Assembly: GCA_002345965.1 (NCBI GenBank)
Contig: DDTF01000048.1
Location: 63,453 to 127,452 of the forward strand
Origin: Flammeovirgaceae bacterium UBA2371
GTDB taxonomy: Bacteria > Bacteroidota > Bacteroidia > Cytophagales > Cyclobacteriaceae
DNA length: 64,000 nucleotides
Direction of reading: 5' to 3'
A program made the position numbers and the translations under genes. Shown in pieces: positions 17,659 through 26,029 of this stretch; positions within the stretch are counted from its first letter, which is position 1, and each line of letters opens with the position of its first letter. The notes beneath the pieces were generated by a model, which saw nothing but the letters and a program-made list of their open reading frames with translations, was not told the origin of the DNA and did not search any database.

Positions 17659-19815
17659 TCAAACCTTCGGTTGCAGACGCATTTCGACTTGTAACCCATG
17701 CTCACACTTAATATTAAAATCTCCATTCAGCTTAGATTTTACCAATTGCTCCACAAAACGCAGGCCAAAAGATTTTTTTATCTCCGAATCGAGTTGAGAT
17801 GATCCATTGTCTGATATACTAAAGTAAAGATGATCAATTTTCCTGTTTAGAGTGACAGTTATAGTTTTTAACTGTTGTGTAGCCTTGAAAGCATACTTTA
17901 TTGCATTTGTAATCAACTCATTACTGATTAAGCCGAGGGCCAAAGCCACGTCAATATTAGTTTCAATTTGATCAATATCTGTAATCAACTCAATCGCACC
18001 ATGAGTTAATTCTAGCGATGCCAATGTAAGATGACACTGCTCAGTTAAGTATGATTTTAAGTCTACCGAGCCCAGATGATCTGACTTATATAACATCTCA
18101 TGAATCAGACCTAATGAGTGAATCCTATTATTCAATTCATTCAATATTTCTGTGGTTTCACCACTTGCCGATCTGGACTTAATATTGATAAGACTGCTAA
18201 TGATTTGGAGGTTATTCTTGACCCTATGATGAATTTCATGAAGCAGCGCTTCTTTTTCCTTGTTTTGTTTTTGTACAATTCCATACTGATTTTCAATAAT
18301 CCTATTCTGCTCTTGCAGCGTTTCTGATACCTTCTTTTTTTGTTTAAACCTGGTAAAATAAAGTCCTCCAAAAGACCCGATAAGTATAATTGAAATAGCT
18401 GATAAGCCTATCTGCAAATTTCTTGTTTTAATCTTTTCTTCATTGAGCAGGTTGCGCTGTGTCATTTCACTAAGCTCAGATTCTTTTTTGGCAGTTTTGA
18501 ACTCCGCCTGCATACGTGTCAGGTTTATGGCTGTTTCCTGACGATTAATGCTATCCAGATAAACTTTATACTTTTCTGAATAAAATAATGCCTTTTTAAA
18601 ATCACCCATTCTCTCATACAGCAACTTCCCTTCGTTAATAAGGTTTTTTTCATGGATTAAGGCTACCTCCTTGGCTAATTTCATACCAACGGTCAAATGA
18701 TATTCCGCCTCATTATAGTTGCCCAGTATCGTATGAACTCGCACCAGCTGCCGATGAATACCTGTAAACGTAATTCTGTTATTCATTCTATAGTTCATAG
18801 ATAATGCGGAGTCGTAATAAAATAGCGCTGAATCAAATTGATTAAAGTGGAGGTGGGTATCTCCCAGCAATTCAAGTGTATAAACTGCATTAGGTTGAGT
18901 AACCCGCCCAATGTCACCTTTAGCAAGGTAGTGGTAATAAAAAGCTGAATCCTTCATATTTGCATCACTATAATCTTTGGCTACCATATCCCATTCAGGT
19001 ATTAAGCCCATTCCATTCATTGCATTACACGCTTTGATAAAGTACCTGGCTGCCCTTTTGTGATCCAATAATTGTCGATAGGACTTGGCAAGATTTCGAT
19101 AAGAATAATAAATAGCCATTGAGTCGCTGATACTCTTGTAATGTTGAAGATTTTTTATTTCATCTTTTATTTTCTCCTTGTAATAAATGCTGTCGATCAT
19201 TAATGGCCCCATCGCACCCAGTGATTCCACGTGGTGTTCACTACCCGGAAATTTGTCTTTAAGTTTTTCGCCTTTAAAAATAAATTCTATCGTCCTTTTA
19301 AAATCTCCCTTACGGTGATACATAAGAGAGGTGTTATGCAGGATAAGAATCATTCCGTTGATGTCACCCGATTCCTCAGCTATTGAGTATGCTTTCTGAA
19401 AATAATATTCGGCAGAATCATAGTACGCCTGATAATAGTAAGTATTGGCAACCAGGTCGGTAGCTTTTGACCAGGTGTCGTAGTCCTTAAGTTCTTGAGA
19501 AATTGCGATAGATTTTCTAAAATACTTCAGCCCTTCTTCATATTGTCCATTGGCCCAATAAAATTTACCAACCATCATAAGGGCTCTTCCAAGACATCTG
19601 GTACAATCAGCTTGCTCGGTCTCTTTTAATACCGAATTAGCGACAGCAAATGTTTCTGGAAAATCGGCAAATATCCTGTTTTCAAGTTGGATTATCCTAC
19701 TCCATAGGGATGCACTATCTGAGCGAACCTGGGAATGACCTGGGCTAGCCGTCACCAAAAGCAAGAGAAAAAGAAATTGAGCGGCCGGTTTTATCACAAC
19801 CTTAAAATAGCTCAA
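17659..19815 (-). CDS. TPR sensor histidine kinase (HisKA_2 type)
   Basis: 718 residues. A signal peptide or anchor (about 8-28) is followed by six or so tetratricopeptide repeats (about 60-420), one transmembrane helix (about 472-494, LQIGLSAISIILIGSFGGLYF), a coiled coil, and a HisKA_2-type kinase core. The phosphoacceptor is in EIHHRVKNNLQ (His 529 or 530), the ATPase N box is NELITNAIKYAF (about 632-643) and the G box is SISDNGS. The TPR part would lie in the periplasm and sense a protein or envelope state. Partner is the LytTR regulator immediately downstream. The gap to the upstream DAHP synthase gene is only 26 nt, so read-through from the aromatic operon is possible. Confidence 0.9.
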   Translation of the reverse strand: MSYFKVVIKPAAQFLFLLLLVTASPGHSQVRSDSASLWSRIIQLENRIFADFPETFAVANSVLKETEQADCTRCLGRALMMVGKFYWANGQYEEGLKYFRKSIAISQELKDYDTWSKATDLVANTYYYQAYYDSAEYYFQKAYSIAEESGDINGMILILHNTSLMYHRKGDFKRTIEFIFKGEKLKDKFPGSEHHVESLGAMGPLMIDSIYYKEKIKDEIKNLQHYKSISDSMAIYYSYRNLAKSYRQLLDHKRAARYFIKACNAMNGMGLIPEWDMVAKDYSDANMKDSAFYYHYLAKGDIGRVTQPNAVYTLELLGDTHLHFNQFDSALFYYDSALSMNYRMNNRITFTGIHRQLVRVHTILGNYNEAEYHLTVGMKLAKEVALIHEKNLINEGKLLYERMGDFKKALFYSEKYKVYLDSINRQETAINLTRMQAEFKTAKKESELSEMTQRNLLNEEKIKTRNLQIGLSAISIILIGSFGGLYFTRFKQKKKVSETLQEQNRIIENQYGIVQKQNKEKEALLHEIHHRVKNNLQIISSLINIKSRSASGETTEILNELNNRIHSLGLIHEMLYKSDHLGSVDLKSYLTEQCHLTLASLELTHGAIELITDIDQIETNIDVALALGLISNELITNAIKYAFKATQQLKTITVTLNRKIDHLYFSISDNGSSQLDSEIKKSFGLRFVEQLVKSKLNGDFNIKCEHGLQVEMRLQPKV

Positions 19816-19841
19816 ATTCCGTTATGAACGATCTTTAAAAT

Positions 19842-20954
19842 CTAGACTTTTTCTGCCTTCTTATTCATCACACCTTGCTGCACCTGAATGGATTCCTTAT
19901 GGACAAGTTTTAGCAAACTGTTGATAAAATCATCTGACAATCCCATGGCATTGCCCTGAGCAATCCTTGTTTGAACAATCTCTTCCCAACGGTTCACTTG
20001 CAATATGGTTACTTTGCTATCACGCTTGTAGTTTCCAATCTGTTCTGAGATTTTCATCCTGGCAGCCATCGTCTGCATGATCTGATCATCCAATTGATCA
20101 ATCTGTTCGCGGAGAATTGTTAGTGTGCTTTTGAACTCCTTGTTAGCAGTTGATGGCGTTCTTACCACGAGATCTTCCAATATCTTTCCCAGCACTGAAG
20201 GAGTTATTTGCTGCTTGGCATCACTGAGTGCCACGGATGGCTCTATATGTGACTCAATCATTAAACCAGCCATGTCCAAATCAAGTGCTTTTTGTGAAAT
20301 GAATGGGATCAATTCACGTTGCCCAGCAATATGACTCGGATCACAAATAATATCTAATTCCGGAAACCTTGTTTTTAACTCAATAGCAATGTCCCACATG
20401 GGCGCATTGCGAAATGGACTCTTTTCAAAAGAAGAAAATCCCCGATGGATAGCACCCAGTTTAGTGATCCCCGCTCTATTCAATCGCTCCAATGCACCAA
20501 TCCATAATTCCAGATCAGGGTTCACTGGATTTTTTACAAAAACAGGAATGTCTACTCCTTGCAATGCATCAGCCACTTCCTGAACTGAAAAAGGATTTAC
20601 AGTAGTACGGGCTCCTACCCATAAAATATCTACACCTGCCTTTAAACATTGTTCCACATGCGATGCATTCGCAACTTCGGTAGCTACTGGCAAACCCGTC
20701 TCCGCTTTAGCCTTCATTAACCATTTTAACCCTTCACTCCCAGCACCTTCATACTGTCCTGGACGAGTCCGAGGTTTCCAAATACCCGCACGCAACACAT
20801 TTACTTTTCCCAGAGCTGCCAACAATTTGGCAGTACTCACCATTTGATTTTCGCTTTCTGCACTGCACGGCCCACTGATTATCAATGGCCTTTCAGACTT
20901 AATCCAGCTATTCATTCCCTCTAATTGCAACTCCTTTTTCATCTTATTCTTCAA
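19842..20954 (-). CDS. Bifunctional 3-deoxy-7-phosphoheptulonate synthase / chorismate mutase
   Basis: 370 residues. The N-terminal domain (about 12-265) is a type I-beta DAHP synthase with ISGPCSAES, VLRAGIWKPRTRP, LWVGARTTVNPF and ICDPSHIAG motifs, condensing phosphoenolpyruvate and erythrose-4-phosphate at the entrance to the shikimate pathway. The C-terminal part (about 275-360) is an all-helical AroQ chorismate mutase (LREQIDQLDDQIMQTMAARMKISEQIG), which makes prephenate. This order is known in Bacteroidota. The start overlaps the end of tyrA by 11 nt, so it is the last biosynthetic gene of the attenuated pheA operon. No separate ACT domain is visible; feedback may act through the mutase domain. 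Confidence 0.92.
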   Translation of the reverse strand: MKNKMKKELQLEGMNSWIKSERPLIISGPCSAESENQMVSTAKLLAALGKVNVLRAGIWKPRTRPGQYEGAGSEGLKWLMKAKAETGLPVATEVANASHVEQCLKAGVDILWVGARTTVNPFSVQEVADALQGVDIPVFVKNPVNPDLELWIGALERLNRAGITKLGAIHRGFSSFEKSPFRNAPMWDIAIELKTRFPELDIICDPSHIAGQRELIPFISQKALDLDMAGLMIESHIEPSVALSDAKQQITPSVLGKILEDLVVRTPSTANKEFKSTLTILREQIDQLDDQIMQTMAARMKISEQIGNYKRDSKVTILQVNRWEEIVQTRIAQGNAMGLSDDFINSLLKLVHKESIQVQQGVMNKKAEKV

Positions 20955-21840
20955 TTAATGTTTCTACCACTTTATTTTTTTCATCTTTTAATTCAATACC
21001 ACTGAGTACTCTTCTGATTTCATTGGCTTCTGTCATGATACGATGGATAGCTTTTGAATCCTTTTTCACCAGATAATAATGAAACTTCTGGAGATGCATT
21101 ATATACTCCAGCAATGCCTGACTGAGATACTCCGTATTTTGCTCGAAGATTGGGGCCCACATGTCGGGGGAACTCTTGGCCAGTCGAACCGTGGATGCAA
21201 ATCCACTACCTGCTAAATCAAATATATTTTTCTCATCCTTTTCTATATCCATTACTGTTTGCCCTAAAAGAAAGGAGCTGACATGAGACAAATGAGATAC
21301 ATAAGCAACGTGCTTGTCATGATCCACTGGCTCCATGAATATTGTTTTACTTTCTAATGCTTTAAATATTGTATTGGCTACTTCCAGTGCGTGCGAGGAT
21401 GATAGTTGTCGTTCGCAAATAATCATGGTCTTGTTTCTGAAAAGTCCTGAAAATGCTGCTGATGGCCCGGAATTTTCTGTTCCTGCAATAGGATGAGCTG
21501 CCACAAATTGCTGACGGTTTTTATGTCCCTGAACTGTCTTGCAAATACTTGCCTTCGTAGAACCCGTATCAATTATTGTGATGTGCGACTCTATTTTATC
21601 TAGTAGTTGCGCTATCATCTTCGACATGGCACTAACCGGAATAGCCAGAATGATCAAATCCGTATTTTTTACCGCCTCATTCAAAGTGCACACTTCATCT
21701 ACAATCCCCAGGTCAACTGCTTGCTGGGCATGCGCATTGTTATCATCCACACCTATCAAGTGGTTTGCAATTCCCTTTATTCTCAGATCAATCGCCATTG
21801 ATCCACCGATTAACCCTAACCCTACTATCGTTGTTCTCAT
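20944..21840 (-). CDS. tyrA: Prephenate dehydrogenase
   Basis: 298 residues. An N-terminal NAD(P)-binding fold begins with GLGLIGGSMAIDL (about 7-19); LIILAIPVSAM and IIDTGSTKASIC follow, and the motif FVAAHPIAGTENSG (about 113-126) is the substrate-binding HPxxGTE segment of TyrA. The C-terminal helical domain is about 175-290. It oxidatively decarboxylates prephenate to 4-hydroxyphenylpyruvate for tyrosine. No ACT domain is present, so control is expected at the RNA level or through partners. The start overlaps the aminotransferase stop by 4 nt (ATGA type), implying translational coupling. Confidence 0.93.
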   Translation of the reverse strand: MRTTIVGLGLIGGSMAIDLRIKGIANHLIGVDDNNAHAQQAVDLGIVDEVCTLNEAVKNTDLIILAIPVSAMSKMIAQLLDKIESHITIIDTGSTKASICKTVQGHKNRQQFVAAHPIAGTENSGPSAAFSGLFRNKTMIICERQLSSSHALEVANTIFKALESKTIFMEPVDHDKHVAYVSHLSHVSSFLLGQTVMDIEKDEKNIFDLAGSGFASTVRLAKSSPDMWAPIFEQNTEYLSQALLEYIMHLQKFHYYLVKKDSKAIHRIMTEANEIRRVLSGIELKDEKNKVVETLIEE

Positions 21841-23033
21841 TGTATTTCTTCTTTAATCAAATTATTTTCCTTTGTTTTCAGGTTGATTTGAATTCGATCC
21901 CTTGCCTCCTCTAATTTTTCTACCGAAGCACAAAGTGAAATTCTAATGTAACGTTCGCCACCACTGCCAAAGATGAAACCTGGTGTGATGAAAACTTTTG
22001 TTTCATATAATAACGAGTTGATCCACTTCTCAACGGATTTTACTGAGCCTGGAACTTTTGCCCACACAAACAACCCACGCTGATCTTCAGAGTAGGTGCA
22101 GTCTAATAAATTCATTATTTCAAATGCCCGTTTTCTTCTTTCTTGATAAAGTTGATTGAGGTCCTTAAACCAACTGTCTGGTTGAGCCAGAGCAACTATG
22201 GCTGCCTCCTGAATCCCCAGAAACATACCTGAATCCATATTACTTTTCACACGCAAGACCGCATTGATATGTTCAGCACTCCCAGCAACCCAGCCTACTC
22301 GCCACCCGGGCATGTTGTGGGATTTACTTAATGAATTCAGCTCGATTGCAACCTCATCCGCGCCTTCTATCGATAAAATGCTCGTTGGTGTTTCATTTAG
22401 AATGAGGCTGTAAGGGTTATCATTGACAATTAAAAATTGATTTGCCCGTGCCAATCTCACCAAACGCTCCATACTCACACGAGATAATACACTTCCGGTT
22501 GGCATGTGTGGCGAATTGACCCACATGATTTTAACCTTACTTAGATCACTGCGTTCAAGTGCCTCAAAATCGATTTGCCAATTGTCTTCTTCTTTTAATT
22601 GGTAGGTTCGTTGCTTGGCTCCTACCAATTGTGAAACAGAAGCATAAGTAGGGTAACCTGGATCTGGGATAAGCACTTCGTCACCTTCATTTACAAAAGT
22701 CATTGAAATGTGCATTATCCCTTCTTTTGACCCCATCAAAGGCAAAATCATTTTTTGAGGATCCAGTTTCACTCCATATATACGTTCATAAAACTGGGCA
22801 ATGCTATTACGGAAAGCAGGAATTCCGATATAATTTTGGTATCCATGAGCCGTTTCCTTTTGGGCAGTCGAGTGCAGGGCCTCTATTACTTCCAATGAGG
22901 GTGGTAAATCAGGGCTACCAATGCCTAGGTTAATCACAGGAAAATCACGACTATCCAGACTTCTCACCTCCTGTAATTTTTTCGAGAAATAATATTCCTG
23001 AACCCCTTGTATTCTTTTCGCTACTTGTACCAT
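21837..23033 (-). CDS. Class I/II pyridoxal-phosphate aminotransferase (probably aromatic)
   Basis: 398 residues of fold type I aminotransferase. Visible motifs are INLGIGSPDLPPS near the start, a PGYPTY segment, the NDNPYSLI region and the PLP lysine in LNSLSKSHNMPGWRVGW. It lies between pheA and tyrA with a 4-nt gap and a 4-nt overlap, so the likely reaction is transamination of phenylpyruvate and 4-hydroxyphenylpyruvate to Phe and Tyr. Relatives of this sequence are also annotated as LL-diaminopimelate aminotransferases, and sequence alone does not decide; the operon position argues for the aromatic role. Confidence 0.85.
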   Translation of the reverse strand: MVQVAKRIQGVQEYYFSKKLQEVRSLDSRDFPVINLGIGSPDLPPSLEVIEALHSTAQKETAHGYQNYIGIPAFRNSIAQFYERIYGVKLDPQKMILPLMGSKEGIMHISMTFVNEGDEVLIPDPGYPTYASVSQLVGAKQRTYQLKEEDNWQIDFEALERSDLSKVKIMWVNSPHMPTGSVLSRVSMERLVRLARANQFLIVNDNPYSLILNETPTSILSIEGADEVAIELNSLSKSHNMPGWRVGWVAGSAEHINAVLRVKSNMDSGMFLGIQEAAIVALAQPDSWFKDLNQLYQERRKRAFEIMNLLDCTYSEDQRGLFVWAKVPGSVKSVEKWINSLLYETKVFITPGFIFGSGGERYIRISLCASVEKLEEARDRIQINLKTKENNLIKEEIQ

Positions 23034-23037
23034 CCTA

Positions 23038-23877
23038 TTAAAATTTTATTACTGCCTTTTTATATTCACCCATTATATTCAGATTTCTTACCTGACGCAG
23101 GAGATACTGAATTGCATCATCATATTTTTTCCTTTTTCGCCACTCTACATCAACATGAATGGTATATTCTGATGGCCTTCCGATAATGGGAACAGATTGA
23201 ATTTTAGACAAATTGATCTCATTGTTTTTGAATGTGGTCAAGGCATCTGCCAGACTGCCGACCTCATTGGATACCTCAAAAGAGAGTGAGGCTTTGTTTC
23301 CGCCAATCTGTATTCCGTTATTCTTTGCAAGAATGAGAAACCTGGTAAAATTTTTCTTATGTGTTTCAATTCGCTTTTCAAGTATGGTTAACCCGAACTT
23401 TTTGGCAGCCTGTTCATTGGCAATTGCTGCCGTGTCTGCCAGCTTTTTTTCTTTGATCTTTTTTGCAGACAACGCGGTATCATCACTCTCTCTAATTTCC
23501 ACATTCGCCAATCGGTGTAGGTAATCCGAACACTGTCTGATTGCCATGGGATGGGATTCAATGGTTTTGATTGCTGAAAGAGTAACACCCGGAAGCGCCA
23601 TCAAATGCATATGAATAGGCAGGTACACCTCTCCCAAAATCGAAAAATGGTATTGTTGTAATAAAAAGTAGTTAGGGAGAATACTGCCTGCAATTGAGTT
23701 CTCAATCGCCATTACACCATAGTTGGCATCATCATTTTTCAATGACTCACACAAATCATGAAATGATAGACACGCTACAGTTTGTATGGTTTTGCCAAAA
23801 TATTGCTTAGCTGCCATTTCATGGAAACTGGAGGCTATCCCTTGTATCGCTACTTTCACTTTATCTTTTCTGTTCAT
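23038..23877 (-). CDS. pheA: Prephenate dehydratase
   Basis: 279 residues. The catalytic domain (about 7-185) carries VAIQGIASSFHEMAA at the start, NYGVMAIENSIAGSI, an ESHPMAIRQC motif and the conserved Thr-Arg-Phe of NFTRFLIL. The ACT domain (about 195-275, ASLSFEVSNEVGSLADALTTF ... PIIGRPSEYTIHVDVEW) binds phenylalanine for feedback inhibition in this family. It decarboxylates and dehydrates prephenate to phenylpyruvate. First gene of the pheA-aminotransferase-tyrA-DAHPS operon; its start lies 14 nt past the last T of the attenuator terminator. The chorismate mutase is not fused here but sits on the last gene of the operon. Confidence 0.93.
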   Translation of the reverse strand: MNRKDKVKVAIQGIASSFHEMAAKQYFGKTIQTVACLSFHDLCESLKNDDANYGVMAIENSIAGSILPNYFLLQQYHFSILGEVYLPIHMHLMALPGVTLSAIKTIESHPMAIRQCSDYLHRLANVEIRESDDTALSAKKIKEKKLADTAAIANEQAAKKFGLTILEKRIETHKKNFTRFLILAKNNGIQIGGNKASLSFEVSNEVGSLADALTTFKNNEINLSKIQSVPIIGRPSEYTIHVDVEWRKRKKYDDAIQYLLRQVRNLNIMGEYKKAVIKF

Positions 23878-23890
23878 TTCAAAAGTCCAT

Positions 23891-23926
23891 AAAAACAGAA
23901 AGTCCCGGTGGTTCCGGGACTTTCTG
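23891..23926 (-). terminator. Attenuator terminator before pheA
   Basis: A perfect 13-bp stem (23896-23908 with 23914-23926, 5-nt loop) followed on the minus strand by TTTTT (23895-23891). It ends 14 nt before the pheA start codon, so it can only act on the leader transcript. Its promoter-proximal arm can pair instead with codons of the leader peptide (23972-23979). Confidence 0.9.
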
Positions 23927-23979
23927 AGTGTGTTCTCTATGTTTATTTATTTAACAAAGCGATTCTCGATCAAGTCCCG
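23915..23979 (-). promoter_or_regulatory. pheA leader antiterminator
   Basis: CGGGACTT at 23979-23972 (leader codons 17-19) is perfectly complementary to AAGTCCCG at 23922-23915, the promoter-proximal terminator arm, giving an 8-bp antiterminator that excludes the terminator. A second 8-bp pairing joins AAGCGATT (24019-24012), just before the aromatic codons, to AATCGCTT (23964-23957). A ribosome stalled on the aromatic run would cover the first of these and leave CGGGACTT free, favouring read-through. Confidence 0.75.
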
Positions 23980-24028
23980 TGTGGGTTTGATAGTTAAAAT
24001 AGTAAAAGTAAAATCGCTTGTTGTTCAC
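23951..24028 (-). CDS. Aromatic leader peptide of the pheA operon
   Basis: 25 codons starting with GTG at 24028 and ending TAA: MNNKRFYFYYFNYQ, then THTGLDRESLC. Seven of the eight residues 6-13 are Phe or Tyr (Phe, Tyr, Phe, Tyr, Tyr, Phe, Asn, Tyr). An in-frame TAG lies three codons upstream, so GTG is the only usable start. The run of control codons matches the products of the operon, and the antiterminator segment lies a few codons downstream, as in known Phe-type leaders. The peptide itself is not expected to have a function. A separate 12-codon ORF (24047-24085, METLHYVNNSFS) precedes it and may also be translated. Confidence 0.8.
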   Translation of the reverse strand: MNNKRFYFYYFNYQTHTGLDRESLC

Positions 24029-24160
24029 GTATCTCTAATTGAGCTGCTAAGAAAACGAATTATTTACATAGTGCAACGTCTCCATTAGTTTTTTTTTGAA
24101 TTTTAACTACCCTAACTACCGTTCGCAATGATTCAAAGCCCTTAAAAGTCTGAAAAATTG

Positions 24161-24168
24161 TACATTTG
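24161..24168 (+). promoter_or_regulatory. Possible -7 promoter element for the lipoprotein gene at 24221
   Basis: TACATTTG matches TAnnTTTG and would start transcription about 45 nt before the start codon at 24221. No clear -33 TTTG is present, so the call rests on one element. Confidence 0.35.
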
Positions 24169-24220
24169 GTGTCAAAATAAAAGGATTGCCACAGGCATCA
24201 GCATCAAAAAATAATTACAC

Positions 24221-24673
24221 ATGAAACAGACATACAAACTCTTCATCTTACTAATGGTAGTACTCGCTGCATGCGGAAAACCCGGAACTCAAAGCGGAAA
24301 TGATGATAATACTGAAGGGATGGAAAGCAATCCTAATCAGGCACTATACGATCAAGTAATGAACGTTCACGATGAAGTGATGCCAAAAATGGAGGACATC
24401 TACAAAATAAAATCCCAACTACAAGAAAAAATTGCAAACTCTCCCGACCTGGTTAAGGAAAGAAAAGAATCTCTTGAAGCCATGATTTTAAACCTGGATT
24501 CAGCGAGTAATGCGATGATGGATTGGATGCACCAGTTTGATCCTCTTCCTGATACCATTGATGAAGAACAGGCACGCGCATACCTGGAGTCTCAAATGGA
24601 GAAAATTAAAGCCGTAAAAGAGAAAATGAATACTGCGCTAGAGCAAGCAAAAGAAGAAGCTATAAAGAACTAG
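24221..24673 (+). CDS. Small helical lipoprotein
   Basis: 150 residues. Lipoprotein signal 1-18 (FILLMVVLAACGK, Cys 19), then an acidic linker and an almost wholly helical domain (about 40-148) with heptad-like spacing (VMNVHDEVMPKMEDIYKIK ... EKIKAVKEKMNTALEQAKEE), probably a coiled coil in the periplasm. Bacteroidota genomes often carry such short lipoproteins beside unrelated genes; no function is known to me. It is divergent from the pheA operon and convergent with the SET gene, from whose stop codon it is separated by 5 nt. A terminator lies just beyond, inside that gene. Confidence 0.7.
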   Translation: MKQTYKLFILLMVVLAACGKPGTQSGNDDNTEGMESNPNQALYDQVMNVHDEVMPKMEDIYKIKSQLQEKIANSPDLVKERKESLEAMILNLDSASNAMMDWMHQFDPLPDTIDEEQARAYLESQMEKIKAVKEKMNTALEQAKEEAIKN

Positions 24674-24678
24674 TCGTT

Positions 24679-25164
24679 CTATTTCATACGCTTAGTTGCC
24701 TTGTGATGAGGCAACTTTGCTTTTTTACCATTCTCCTTTTCCAGCTCCTTATCAATCTTCAAATTTTCACGCACTACTTTCCAGTAGTCTGAACCATATT
24801 CAACAAAAATTTCCGATTTGGCCGGAATATCCTTGATGGCTTCTATGAAACACTTTTTGCCATCAATAACGTATTCTGAGTTGGTTTTTATTCCTTTTAT
24901 CCTTGCCAGGCCTTTAGCATCATTGGCATATCGACCCAAAGCTTTTTTATAGTTCCAGGCATCAATACACCGCTTGCTACTGATATAAAATACATAGCCG
25001 TTACGATCGTCAGCAAGCTTCTTAACTTCTTTCCATGTCAAGATCTCACCTTTGTACTCAACAATCCTTGTCCCCTTCTTAATTTTCTTTTTGGTAAATA
25101 GTCCTTTCCCGGCTCCTGGTAAGGTAGATTTCTTGGTATATAATTGCTTTTCCAATAATGCCAT
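24679..25164 (-). CDS. SET-domain lysine methyltransferase
   Basis: 161 residues of SET domain. The cofactor-binding GAGKGLF motif is at about 17-23, EYKGEILTW follows at about 38-46, the RYANDA motif (the bacterial form of RFINHSC) is at about 78-83 and IFVEYGSDYW near 119-128 is the catalytic Tyr segment. Such proteins transfer methyl groups from S-adenosylmethionine to lysine on proteins. Bacterial substrates are largely unknown. The last 20 residues are Lys-rich (KENGKKAKLPHHKATKRMK) and could bind nucleic acid. The gene stands alone on the minus strand, and its 3' end overlaps the terminator of the opposite gene. Confidence 0.85.
   Translation of the reverse strand: MALLEKQLYTKKSTLPGAGKGLFTKKKIKKGTRIVEYKGEILTWKEVKKLADDRNGYVFYISSKRCIDAWNYKKALGRYANDAKGLARIKGIKTNSEYVIDGKKCFIEAIKDIPAKSEIFVEYGSDYWKVVRENLKIDKELEKENGKKAKLPHHKATKRMK
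24694..24726 (+). terminator. Terminator of the lipoprotein gene, inside the SET gene
   Basis: An 8-bp stem (24694-24701 with 24709-24716, 7-nt loop) followed by a T tract broken by GC (24716-24726). It is read on the plus strand after the lipoprotein stop at 24673 and lies within the C-terminal codons of the SET gene on the other strand. Confidence 0.55.
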
Positions 25165-25203
25165 GGCGATGAGTACTGTTAGTAAAATTCGCGCGCAAGA
25201 TGC

Positions 25204-25242
25204 AAAAAAATACCCCTATGTAAAAGAATACATAGAGGTATT
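25204..25242 (-). terminator. Terminator of the sigma/DUF4097 operon
   Basis: A 13-bp stem with one mismatch (25209-25221 with 25230-25242, 8-nt loop) followed on the minus strand by a T7 run (complement of 25204-25210). It lies 28 nt after the last DUF4097 gene and before the SET gene. Confidence 0.75.
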
Positions 25243-25269
25243 GGCAATATGAATTGTCTTAATGAGTTC

Positions 25270-26004
25270 TCAATTGGTCTTTCGCATATATACATTCCCG
25301 TATTTTGATTCGAGATCGTAACGGGGGCCAACCCCGGGTTTGACAAAGACTACATTATAAAAATCCTTTTGACCCGAATTCTCGGTGACAATTCTCCCAT
25401 CCAAATTGGAGAAGATTTCACCATAGTTGGTTTTAGCGTATAACTCACCCACTTCTTTTTCATTCAAAGAAACATCTACACCGCCATATTTGGCAACTAC
25501 CTTAAGTGGCCCATAAAACTCTTTAATTTCAACCATTCCATATACTGATGTTATGGATGTTTCCATATTTCTGGGAACCTGAATTTCAAGTATCACATCA
25601 ATATCTAGCCCTTCTGAAATTCTATCAAAAGTTCTTCCATTTTCAGCCCTATATCTTTTATACTCCTCTTTAGATTTAAATGACACTTTCTTTGCACCGT
25701 CTACTATTGTAATACTGCGTGGAAGATCATCGAAGTCCTTGATTTTATTTTTGACAGTTAATACATTACCAATGCTCTCCATCAGTATTTCAAATGCATC
25801 GTCATTTTCTCCATGATTGATACTCACCTCTCCTTTTATTGAGACTTCATTCTTATCCCATGTACTTACTTTAATTAGTTCAGGATAATCAAAATTCATT
25901 ACAATTTTTTGATTTGCATTAATTGAGATTGACTTATTGATTTTTGTTTGTGCAAAAAGCCCGGAAGTAACCAATGCAAACCCTAGAACGAATACTTTTT
26001 TCAT
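25270..26004 (-). CDS. DUF4097-type beta-repeat secreted protein (third copy)
   Basis: 244 residues from the ATG at 26004 (MKKVFVLGFALVTSGLFAQ, a normal signal peptide). An earlier in-frame ATG at 26058 would add 18 residues before the signal and overlap the upstream gene, so the later start is preferred. The mature part consists of repeated short strands (MVEIKEFYGPLKVVAKYGGVDVSL ... TNYGEIFSNLDGR ... ESKYGNVYMRKTN) of the DUF4097 beta-helix type. It is the most divergent of three paralogues and contains an insertion at about 115-145 with charged residues (SFKSKEEYKRYRAENG). Probably periplasmic or surface-exposed; function unknown. Confidence 0.8.
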   Translation of the reverse strand: MKKVFVLGFALVTSGLFAQTKINKSISINANQKIVMNFDYPELIKVSTWDKNEVSIKGEVSINHGENDDAFEILMESIGNVLTVKNKIKDFDDLPRSITIVDGAKKVSFKSKEEYKRYRAENGRTFDRISEGLDIDVILEIQVPRNMETSITSVYGMVEIKEFYGPLKVVAKYGGVDVSLNEKEVGELYAKTNYGEIFSNLDGRIVTENSGQKDFYNVVFVKPGVGPRYDLESKYGNVYMRKTN

Positions 26005-26029
26005 AATACTTATTGACGCTAGTGTTCTA

